Below, piece by piece: positions 55,915 through 64,000 of a stretch of 64,000 bases of DNA (position 1 is its first letter; the number at the start of each line of letters is the position of its first letter). The DNA lies in assembly GCA_015179025.1 (NCBI GenBank), contig WHUX01000117.1:1-64000 (forward strand), given 5' to 3'. The notes beneath the pieces were generated by a model. That model searched no databases. It worked only from the letters and a program-made list of their open reading frames with translations, and was not told the origin of the DNA. Source of the stretch: Terfezia claveryi. Its lineage: Eukaryota > Ascomycota > Pezizomycetes > Pezizales > Pezizaceae. The translations under genes and the position numbers were made by a program.

Positions 55915-58900
55915 ATGTCTATCTCTCCAAACGTCCTGGTCCCTTCATTTGCGATAGATTCGTCCCTCACCAGGATTCTAGGGGGTACTGCGTTCAAGTG
56001 GGAGGCCGAGAAGTCTGCCTGTTTCACAGAATGGTGGGAGACGACCGAATGGGCCGGCAAAGTCCGTGACAATCTTGCCAAGGACATGCTGAATCGAAAC
56101 AATATTAGCCCACCACGATGGGATTCCAAACTGCGAACGGCAATGCACTGGGCTCAATTCGGTCAAGGCGCAAAGGTCAGTAGTGGAGAACCTTTCATAT
56201 ATTGCTTGGGTTGCAACAGTTCGTTACAGCACCCGAGTGCATTCAACTTGGGTACGACACACATGAAATCACACCTGAGCTCTGGGAGATGCCGCGCCGC
56301 AACTGGGCGAAAGAAGGAGGATATTGCCAACATGTTTGTGAGGGTAATTATATAATCCGTGCCAATGCAGAATACGCAGACTGATATTATCCGTAGGCTG
56401 CAACTACTACTGCTATACAAGTTCCTCAATTTAGTGATGATGTATTTCAACATGAACTGATGAAAACGGTCATTGCATCCAACCTACCTTTCCGGACAAT
56501 CGAGCATCCACAATTCCACCGCCTCCTAAACCTTCTCAGGCCTCGAATAAATATCCCCAGTGCAACTACACTTCGGCGTAGTATACATCATTATGCAGCG
56601 GAAATTCAAGCGAAGCTCAAGAAAAGCCTTCCAGACGATACATTGCTTCACCTCGCCACTGACTGTTGGACCTCACCTAATAAATTAGCATTTATGGGTA
56701 CAACACTCCACTACATAGACAAAGAATGGCAAGTGCGTCAACATACTATCGGATTCCAATTCCTTGGAGGGGAATCTCATAATGCAGTACAACTGGCCAA
56801 TAAGCTAAGCCAAATAATCCGGGACTTGGGTATCACTAGCCGGGTCTTAGCTATTGTCTCAGACAATGCTAGTGTCAACATAGCACTGGCCAAGCATTTA
56901 CAGGCAAATGTATTCTGTCCAAAGTGGAATGCGGAGCAATATAGACTTCCCTGCCTCGCACATGTTATCGCGTTGGTGAGCAACCAGTTTATGAAAGAAC
57001 TTAAGTCAAGCCCAGATAATGATGACACTATCTCATCCGCTCCTCAAGTGGAGACTTCAATCAAAGCACTGCAAGGGTATGCGCCAGGTACATTTGCGCG
57101 ATCAGTATGCAAGGTTAGTCATATTTGCTCTGCAATAACCCCGTCACAGAATTCCACATGTCACGGAATTACACAATGTCACGGAATTCCACATGTCACG
57201 GAATTCCACAATGTCACGGAATCCTATCCCCCAATCCCATGTGCTAACAGTTTTCCAGGTTCGGGAGCTGTGTAAAGCTATAGTGGCTAGTCCTCAACGG
57301 TTGGCACAATTCAAAGAACTCCAAAATGACACTCCCGTGCCAATGGGCCTCATACAGGACGTCAGAACTCGGTGGAACTCCACCTTTGACATGCTTACGC
57401 GAGCATTGCGACTACAGTCATACATTGAACAATGGATCAGTCTGACTACAACTGAAGGAAAGTATAGCCTATTGTGGCTGAGTAAAGAAGAATGGGCCCA
57501 AGTTCAGGAGGCTATAATTTTTCTGAAACCGCTCTCTGATTATACACATGCTATTTCCACAGGCCAGCATGCGACTATACACAACGCGTTATTCATCTAC
57601 AACGACATTTTCGACCACATCGAAAAACAACGCAAACGTATACGCAAACTTCCAGCCAGCGCGACGTGGGCACCAGGATTTTTGTGCGCAACGAAAGGCT
57701 GTCACCTCATATTGCAGAAGTATTATTCGAGAACGGAAAAACAATCACTCATCTACAATCTAGCGACTATCCTGGATCCATCTAAGAAGTTATCCTTGTA
57801 CGCGGATTGGGGAAATGTCTCGGTACAGGATCCTACCATGAATCAGGAGGCTGTTGACTGCATACCATACACAGAATATTACCAGTAAGTATCAATTCTA
57901 CGAACGTTATGGAGTACATTCCGTGACAACAGATGCATCCGTGACAACAGATGCATCCTGACAAAGATGATCCGTGACAACAGATGCATCCGTGACAACA
58001 GATGTATCCGTGACATTATGAAACGAATGAGAATCTGACCTTATTGGGTACTTAGAGTACAGTTTGAGGAATATTTTGATATCAACTACGCCAGGTACGC
58101 ACCGGAGCCCCAGGCTCAGAAGAGTCGCCTCGACGATTCAGAGCAATCCTACATCATGCGTCGACTACAAGAGCGGACAGTGACCAAATCAGAGAATATT
58201 CCGGAGGTCAAGAGATACTTAACCAGTGGTCTGGCCATACTAGATGGGCAGTGTCCCCTATCCTGGTGGAAGGTTCATGCCATTGAATACCCGACGCTAG
58301 CACGAATGGCAAGGGACATATTGAGTATTCCACTGACATCTGTGGCTGTTGAGCGTATATTCAGCGGTGCTCGAGATATTTTGCCTTACCGCCGGAACCG
58401 AATGGGTCACCAGATGATCACAGCGCTAATGTTGACGAAATCTTGGGACTCGATACACGCAAAATATACAGAACCAGACCCTGAGAACACTCCTGCACAT
58501 GTGGAAGAAGGATTAGCTGATCATGATGAAATTGATGTGAGCCAGGAGAGACAGGCTCTCAGATATGACGCAGAATTCCTCTGCCGCATGATGCCAGTCA
58601 CTCTAGATGGACCATCAGGAAATGGTGATACGGTGTCAGAGTATGAGAGTAGCGTGGAGGGAGAGGAAGAGTTTGAGGGAGATGATCTTGATGTGGGAGA
58701 TACAACTTCTCAGATTTCTAGCCCATTCAACAATTTCAGTGCGCAGTCAGCGGGAGGAATTGGCTTATTCCAAGGCAGCCTATTGAGGGAGGAAAGAGGG
58801 ACCCCAACACCCTGCACCCCACATCGCGGGACTAAGCGCCCTGCCTCTCCATCCGTCAACCTGACGCCTTCAATGGCAACGAGGCTCCAGAAAAAGTTAC

Positions 58901-58932
58901 GGCCCACTCAGCGTAGGAATTACAAAGTGTGA
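55915..58932 (+). CDS. hAT-family transposase, four exons, 880 aa
   Basis: Exons 55915-56337, 56397-57113, 57259-57884 and 58056-58932. Introns of 59, 145 and 171 bp with GTGAGG/CCGTAG, GTTAGT/TTCCAG and GTAAGT/ACTTAG ends. The sum of 2,643 bp stays in frame. BED-type finger C97, C100, H116, H120. RNase H-like core with D230 (ATDCWTS), D297 (VSDNAS), CLAH motif 327-330 and RTRWNSTFDML. The dimerisation region PLSWWKVHAIEYPTLARMA, IPLTSVAVERIFSGAR gives the third acidic residue, E688. The acidic/basic tail ends TQRRNYKV. These are the standard parts of hAT cut-and-paste transposases. No frame break is visible, so it may be active. Introns 2 and 3 are long because they hold TCCGTGACA arrays. 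Confidence 0.92.
57149..57222. repeat. TGTCACGGA array 7, in transposase intron 2
   Basis: Five units of TGTCACGGAATTCCACA (about 17 bp; first is CGTCACAG), fully within intron 57114-57258. Confidence 0.9.
57920..58016. repeat. TCCGTGACA array 8, in transposase intron 3
   Basis: Five units of TCCGTGACAACAGATGCA (18 bp) plus one damaged unit, fully within intron 57885-58055. Confidence 0.9.
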
Positions 58933-59514
58933 GCCTGCATACTTGAGGGGGCGCAAACCGAGGTAGGTATGGTCAATTATCCTTTGTTCATTGTTTTTTT
59001 CCTTTGTCCTTTGTACCTGAGTTTTGCTTTTTCCTATTAGCTTCCCTTGTATGGTGGGTTTCTTTTTGTGCGTGGGTTTCCTTAATGTGTTGTTTTTTTG
59101 GTTGAATTGTGATTATTATGACGAGCGACACCAGGGTGGATTAGTTCTCATGATGAATCCGCGGTTGATACTCTTTTTTATTTTTTTTATTTTGGTCATT
59201 GATTACTTACGGGATGTAAATTGAGTTTGGGGAGAATGGGAATAATTCACGATGTGGAACTGTGGGCACTTCTTGGGTGGACGTAGGAATCTTGAGAGCA
59301 TTTATGTATGAATTATTATTAAGATAGGGCGGATGGAGGGTTTAGGGATTAGAAGCAAACGTGAGAAATTTGGGTGCAAGGAAAAGGATAACATGGGGAC
59401 GAGTAGGTAGGACGTTTGATATAGAATGTGTGGACGTATGGCAGCACAAACAGAGCATAGAGAACGTGAGAGAGAAATTTGAAAGAATGGTTCTAGAAAT
59501 CGTGACAGCAGAAG
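58933..59514. other. 3' region of the transposase gene
   Basis: T-rich stretch (58985-59110), no further gene recognised. Confidence 0.4.
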
Positions 59515-59702
59515 CAATCCGTGACTAAGAATGGTGACATTGGCAAAAACCATACAAAGGGACAGGAACGGGGTTTGGTGGGATCGGTGCCATGCTGGAA
59601 GACGAAACGAGCGATCCGTGACAAGACTGGCAATCCGTGACAAGACTGGCAATCTGTGACAAGAGTGGCAATCCGTGACAAGACAGGCAATCCGTGACAA
59701 GC
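59515..59702. repeat. TCCGTGACA array 9 (right subterminal)
   Basis: Six units, mostly ATCCGTGACAAGACTGGCA at 19 bp. Relative to the left array (47643-47846) it is inverted: left reads TGTCACGGATTG, right reads CAATCCGTGACA. Confidence 0.9.
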
Positions 59703-59784
59703 CGTATGCACGGACGAATAGAGGAAAGAACGGAAAACCCTGGACTTGGCAAATGCACAAGTGTGAACGAGGTTAGTAAGGGAT

Positions 59785-59927
59785 CTTGGCGAGTAATCTG
59801 TAGATCACCGATTAATCGGCGAAGTGGTCCGAGGCGAGTTGCAGTAGGCAGAGACCGAGGCGAGTCGATAGCCGAACGAGTTGTAAGGGCCAGAAACTCG
59901 GACCGACTCGCCCTGTAGCGCACACTA
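59785..59927 (-). repeat. Right terminal/subterminal inverted repeat of the hAT element
   Basis: On the minus strand begins TAGTGTGCGCTACAGGGCG and ends with the 34-bp block (59818-59785). ACTCG/CGAGT motifs recur between. The order of motifs matches the left end but the middle is diverged. Confidence 0.85.
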
Positions 59928-59935
59928 GAAGTCCT
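59928..59935. other. hAT target-site duplication, right copy
   Basis: GAAGTCCT; partner AAAGTCCT at 47346-47353. Confidence 0.75.
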
Positions 59936-60027
59936 CTTATTGATATATGCAAAAGGTGACTAGAGGTCGAAAGTAATATTAGTTTCAGGAGAATAACTAG
60001 GATCAGCTCACAGTTAGGATAAAACTC

Positions 60028-61699
60028 TCACCTAGACTCAATACTCAATGCTAACTCAAAGGTATTTATAAGTCCCTTAAATCGATCTAGGTTGTCCTTG
60101 ACTTCCTGCTCTTTGAACGGCCATATAATAACCCTTCCAATGTTTTTTGCACCTTGTCCTGAAATCCGCTCATACAATTTAATCGATGAGTGCACAGATT
60201 TAAGTAGATCGCTGGCGGCCTTGATTGTATCTGGTGTAATCACTTCAGAGATCCTTTGCTTCGAGCCCTAGGTTTGTACTATAGAGCTAGTATTATTTGC
60301 ACTTTTGAGGACAAGTTCATCGATCTAACCGAGGACAGCTTCAAGTCTAGATATCTCACTCAATAGTTGCTTCAGTGCATTTGGACTGTTTCGAAGGGAT
60401 GCAATATATATGTTCTGGGCTGCTCATGGGCATCGGCTGCCCATGGGCAGCATACCCACTATGCCAGCCATGGGAAATTTAAATAATTACCCAATTCGGT
60501 GTATTAATAAAGTACTGATTTACTAGAAAAAAAGAATTGATAATTTCTTAGTGACTGCAAAGGATTCATTGATTTCCCAGTCGATTAGACCCCCCTCTAA
60601 CATTCCAATTTGGTTCAGCTAGAGTAATATAGTCATGATCTATTGATACTTTTGTATGTTAATAAATTAAGCATTTCAGATTATTCTTAAAGTATCGGCA
60701 ACAACAATTAGAGTAGAAGTTTTCGAAACACCAGTAGTTATAGATGCTTGGTAAACTGTGGTTTACTGAGCAGTTAGAGTATCTAAAATATCAAACTCTA
60801 AGCTGGTAAGGTCAGTAGTTGGGTAAAGGTTATCAGGTTTAGTAATATCAAACTACAAATATATGAGGTTTGTTGTAGCAATATGCCATTTGATCTCCTA
60901 TAACACTATAAAATACCATCTACCTGTTGTATAATTCTAGGTAGAACCTGCTTCATTTTGGTTTAAAATTAAAAACTTGGAGCTTAGCAATCTACATTAA
61001 ACAGTACTTATTATTAAGAAAGTACTGCTTTGCACCTGACCTGGATTTTATAAGTGAGGAATAGTCTGGATTTTTCTAGTATAAAAATTAATCTTGCAAC
61101 AAAATGTAGAGAAAAGATTTTATAATTATGATTGCTCCAAATTTCACTGAATTCTACACAGCATATCAATATTCAGCATAAGATGGTCAATATAGCCTGA
61201 GCAATAAGGCACTATCAATAAGAACCCCTACAGATAAAAAACTAAGTAATTTCCAAATACCCATTGGATAGGGTTGTGGATTTTTAGGGCAGCAGTAAAC
61301 TCAGTATCCTCTTCTATATTCCATTTATCATCAGGGGTGCAGTGATGGGTTGTTAGTATCACCAGTATATACTTCACCATCTGGAGGGCTTGGGGTAATT
61401 TTTCTGGAATTCTTGCTTGTTCATGAAATATCTGCTGTCTACTAATCAACAGGAAGGGTATATGATGTGGATAGGGCAGTCAAAATAACTTCTTAGAGTG
61501 TTTTTTGAGTGTCGCAGAATGTTTTGTTTGATTGAGATTTACTAAATTGAGGAATTATATTAATTGCCTGTGACCGGCACAGTGGGTATGCCGCGGCTGT
61601 ACTGCCCGCCAGAACATATGCATAACCTTCTATAAGAATCGGCCTAGCAAGCAACAGTAAACCTGCAATGCTAGTAGCAACAGAGAGTGGATTAGCCAT
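60028..61699 (-). pseudogene. NLR/STAND-type gene start (Helo-like N-terminal domain), broken
   Basis: Minus strand 61699 reads MANPLSVATSIAGLL then EGYAYV, the typical opening of fungal Helo-like/STAND N-terminal domains. It resumes on the other side of a 1.2-kb insertion at about 60411 with YIASLRNSPNALKQLLSEIS, RLEAVLG.IDELVLK, ITPDTIKAASDLLKSV, DNLDRFKGLINTFELAL. Two TAG stops occur (about 60328 and 60272). After 60028 a GTGAGAG donor and a CTCTAG acceptor suggest an intron, and the giant hAT element then lies within the downstream part. The family works in heterokaryon or microbial recognition (family knowledge); this copy is dead. Confidence 0.6.
60412..61615. mobile_element. 1.2-kb TIR element inside the NLR-type gene
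   Basis: Ends GTTCTGG...CCAGAAC, with longer imperfect TIRs sharing GCATACCCACTRTGCCRG. It interrupts the reading frame between EGYAY and IASLR. Flanks ATATATAT and ATATGCAT could be a damaged 8-bp duplication (6 of 8). The left end has a hairpin GCTGCTCATGGGCA..TGCCCATGGGCAGC. The interior is AT-rich; one open part (61449-61228, 73 aa, minus) has no recognised domain, so it is probably non-autonomous. Confidence 0.6.
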
Positions 61700-62063
61700 C
61701 CTTTGATTATTCTCCTAGTTCTCTTAACCTGCCGAATAGATACTCAGTCTTTGCAATATATAATAGAAATATATTTTGCTGCTTATTGCGTGCTCAAACT
61801 ATAGTAAAATTTGTTGTATAGGTGGGTTAAAGGCTGATAACTGTTGCTTAATAATATAAGGTGTAGACTTGATTTCATAGTTTTTGCACTATATGAGAGG
61901 GGCAGTGTACTCAGCCTCTGCTCAATTATATTATTCCAATTTAATACCCGGTTATATATTCACATCACCCAATTTATATATTAGCCATATATCAGGATAC
62001 TTCCCTATACTCCATGATTTAGGGCTCTTAGGTATTTTACAAATTATTCTCTAAACTCGTATG
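61700..62063. other. AT-rich upstream region of the NLR-type gene
   Basis: No gene or repeat recognised; should hold the promoter of the broken minus-strand gene. Confidence 0.35.
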
Positions 62064-62607
62064 TGTAACGTGGGCTCTGGGAACAAGGCGACCAAGGGGT
62101 ACGCCGGGGAGAAGGCAGAGGCTAGGGCAAGACACATGTAGGAACGCTACGTGTGTGACTAGGGGAAGGCTGAGGCGGGAGACAAGGGCGAGAGGCAAGA
62201 GAGAAAGTGGGCAAGGGGCACGAGACACGCGGAGGCAGTTGCCGCGTGTGTCAGGGTCAGGGGAGGCAGCTGGGCTGCAGAGACAAGGCGAGGCAAGGCA
62301 AGGACAGGAGGTTCGCGGGGTGGGCAGCAGGGCTGCAGAGTCGAGGCGAGACAAGGAGGTACACAAGGGAGATGCACCAACGTGGAGAGAAGCAAGGCCC
62401 TGTATTGGATATACAAGACATTGGATGGGGATCCAACGAGAGGGCGGAGAGAGCAAGCTATATATACAGGCTTCCTTCCTGGCCAAGGCCACCGGAAGGA
62501 ATAAGGTTTCCGAGACCCCTTATCTCGGGAACAGAGATAACAACGATATCAATCAATAATAACGCCGTCCGACTCTCAAACCTGGCTAGGAAAGGACGGT
62601 TGTGACA
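62064..62607 (-). repeat. Element F 3' LTR (Gypsy family 2, D-type)
   Basis: 544 bp; on the minus strand TGTCACAACCGTCC...CCCACGTTACA. Start is of the D type (CCTAGCCAGGTTTGAGAGTC), but its hairpin has lost one half. A CTACGTGT-type hairpin is retained. GTATG flanks it on the left; the partner duplication is outside the window. Confidence 0.9.
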
Positions 62608-64000
62608 CTATCCCCCCTTTAGGCTCGGAGCTCCAGCGACTAGGAGGCCTGGGCACGATAACCGGCAAAATCAACACAGGAAACAACAACAACAAGGTAA
62701 GGACAAAAACCCCAACTCCAAACAACAAGAACATAAACAACAACAAGAATACAAAGTCACGACCTCAGTCGACTGGGCGAGGCTTCCTAGTGTATCGCTG
62801 GTGGAACAGGGTAACCAAATCCTACGCATTCTCCAAGTCCTCTGCGGGTTGCCAAGTGGCCTCCTCGTCTCCTAACCACTTGACCTTATACTGAACTCGT
62901 CCATAGTGTTTCCTTAAGTCCAGTACCTCCTCAACCTCCCACTCCTCTTCACCTGCGATCACTACTGGAGGAGGTGGGGGGTGCTTTTGCCCGGGAAGGG
63001 GATCGGCGGCGGCTGGCTCGATCTCCGAGACATGAACGACCGGATGGCGCTTGATATCCTTGGGAAACCTCAGCCGGTAAGCATGAGTGCCCACAGCTGC
63101 TAACACCTTATAGGGGCCTAGGAACTTGTGATCCAACTTACGAGAGGGTCGTTCTGTCCGGAAGTGTCTGCTAGAGAGCCATACCTTGTCTCCTGGTTGG
63201 TATTTGGGGGCCGGTAACCTAGACCCGTTGGCATATTCTGCTTGCCTGACCTGAGCATAACCCAACTCAGTCTTCAGGGTAGAGTAGAGTTCAGAAATCT
63301 GCGTGGCGAACTCCTTGGCTGGGGCATTCTCCCTGGCCTTGCGCAGAGGTACTAGGGAGTCTACGAACCGAGGGTGCCAGCCATAATTGGCCAGGAATGG
63401 GGACGTTTTCAGCGACTCGGAGAACTGGTTGTTGGCGGCAAATTCACAGGTTGCTAGCAACGAAACCCAGTTGTTCTGCTGGTAGCTGATGAAGGCCCGC
63501 AGATACTGTTCCATAATCGCATTCATCCTTTCCGATTGGCCATCCGTCTGGGGGTGGTAAGCTGTTGACAGATGAACTTTGATCCCCAGAAGTTCGCAGA
63601 AGGCTTGCCAGAATTCTGAGGTAAACTGAGGGCCACGGTCAGACACGATCGATTCAGGGAGGCCATGGTATCGGAATACATTATTGAGGTAGAGGTTGGC
63701 TAACTCCGGAGCGGAGCAGGTATCCTGGCAGGGTATAACATGCCTCATCTTCGTCAACCGATCCACCACCATCAGGATGGCATTGAATCCCGAGTCCTTT
63801 GGCAACCCAGTTACAAAGTCCATGGTCAGGTGTTGCCAGGGCCGATCCGGGATCTCCAGGGGCTTCAAGGTTCCGTAGGGGGCATGACGAGTGGGTTTTG
63901 CACGCTTGCAGATATGGCAGTTCCGTATGTACTGTTCTACCTCCTTTCGCTGGTCAATCCATGTGTATTGTCTGGCTAGTAGTTCTAACGTCTTAGCCAC
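62608..64000 (-). mobile_element. Gypsy element F, internal 3' part (minus strand), runs off the window
   Basis: Purine tract (reverse complement TAAAGGGGGGATAG) abuts the LTR at 62608. The integrase/chromodomain frame follows. This is the best-preserved family-2 coding sequence here. Confidence 0.95.
62822..64000 (-). CDS. Element F integrase and chromodomain, partial (392+ aa open)
   Basis: Open from the window edge. CHICKRAKP of the zinc finger; catalytic core [43 protein letters not shown] (D-D-E all present); C-terminal region GDKVWLSSRHFRTERP, GTHAYRLRFPKDIK; chromodomain EEEWEVEEVLDLRKHY, YKVKWLGDEEATW. It ends at TAG 62822-62824 where element C has CAG (NTQDLVTL), so about 17 residues after the chromodomain are lost. 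Only the 3' part of pol is visible; the rest lies outside. Confidence 0.93.
   Translation of the reverse strand: MAKTLELLARQYTWIDQRKEVEQYIRNCHICKRAKPTRHAPYGTLKPLEIPDRPWQHLTMDFVTGLPKDSGFNAILMVVDRLTKMRHVIPCQDTCSAPELANLYLNNVFRYHGLPESIVSDRGPQFTSEFWQAFCELLGIKVHLSTAYHPQTDGQSERMNAIMEQYLRAFISYQQNNWVSLLATCEFAANNQFSESLKTSPFLANYGWHPRFVDSLVPLRKARENAPAKEFATQISELYSTLKTELGYAQVRQAEYANGSRLPAPKYQPGDKVWLSSRHFRTERPSRKLDHKFLGPYKVLAAVGTHAYRLRFPKDIKRHPVVHVSEIEPAAADPLPGQKHPPPPPVVIAGEEEWEVEEVLDLRKHYGRVQYKVKWLGDEEATWQPAEDLENA

Larger units (their letters stand above)
47354..59927 (+). mobile_element. Giant cargo-carrying hAT DNA transposon, 12.6 kb
   Basis: The ends are inverted: left TAGTATGCGCCAC, right (reverse complement) TAGTGTGCGCTAC. 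A 34-bp block starting CGATTAATCGGTGATC is identical in inverted orientation at 47473-47506 and 59785-59818. Flanks are AAAGTCCT (47346-47353) and GAAGTCCT (59928-59935), an 8-bp duplication with one mismatch, as expected for hAT. A hAT transposase lies inside (55915-58932). Cargo is a histone H3-like gene, two nuclear-looking genes and others. Base composition is clearly more GC-rich and less decayed than the AT-rich flanks. Typical hAT elements are 2.5-5 kb, so this one is exceptional. Confidence 0.88.

Noticed and set aside
47643..59702. TCCGTGACA arrays as a CRISPR array
   Set aside because: The repeats are only 9 bp, the spacers within an array are nearly identical, and the setting is fungal.
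47354..59927. Starship-type giant element
   Set aside because: No tyrosine recombinase captain gene at an end; instead inverted termini, an 8-bp duplication and a hAT transposase.

Overview
The window looks like transposon-packed DNA from a filamentous ascomycete, probably Pezizomycotina. The reasons are short 49-59 bp GT-AG introns, chromodomain Ty3/Gypsy elements, a Tad-like LINE relic, a FAR1-type MULE relic, a gene start resembling the N-terminal domain of fungal NLR/STAND proteins, and decay by C-to-T and G-to-A transitions in TpA-rich DNA that resembles RIP (repeat-induced point mutation) or methyl-cytosine deamination. No housekeeping gene, rRNA or tRNA was recognised.

Layout. 1-15.8 kb is AT-rich wreckage: the 3' part of a Gypsy element (copy A, 1-4284), a decayed LTR (4812-5365), a 1.6-kb non-autonomous LTR element with a 5-bp target duplication (8184-9788), and the 3' end of another Gypsy (13020-14251). 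14.9-25.06 kb is a second Gypsy of copy A's family on the minus strand (copy B). It is split by a younger plus-strand Gypsy (element D, 15794-22052, target duplication GTCTT). 25.06-26.16 kb is the start of another LTR element. 26.16-35.64 kb is a large minus-strand Gypsy (element E) with a cluster of zinc knuckles between RNase H and integrase. 35.8-45.1 kb is a decayed LINE-like element on the minus strand, split by element C (38727-44826, target duplication TTCCT). 45.1-47.3 kb holds a MULE/FAR1 relic. 60.0-61.7 kb is a broken NLR-type gene start holding a 1.2-kb TIR element. 62.06-64 kb is the 3' end of a further Gypsy (element F).

The centre of interest is 47354-59927. This is a 12.6-kb segment with inverted termini (TAGTRTGCGC...), long subterminal inverted repeats and a near-perfect 8-bp target duplication (AAAGTCCT/GAAGTCCT). 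It carries a four-exon hAT transposase (BED finger, D-D-E, hAT dimerisation region) whose reading frame closes perfectly across three introns. It also carries cargo: a three-exon histone H3-like gene, a basic nuclear-looking protein, a three-exon acidic-tailed protein, and one or two less certain genes. A 9-bp word, TCCGTGACA, recurs about 40 times inside this segment in nine separate arrays, each with its own spacer. The arrays sit in introns, between genes and at both ends in inverted orientation. I saw the word nowhere else in the window. I infer a giant cargo-carrying hAT element with its own dispersed repeat system and a transposon-borne histone.
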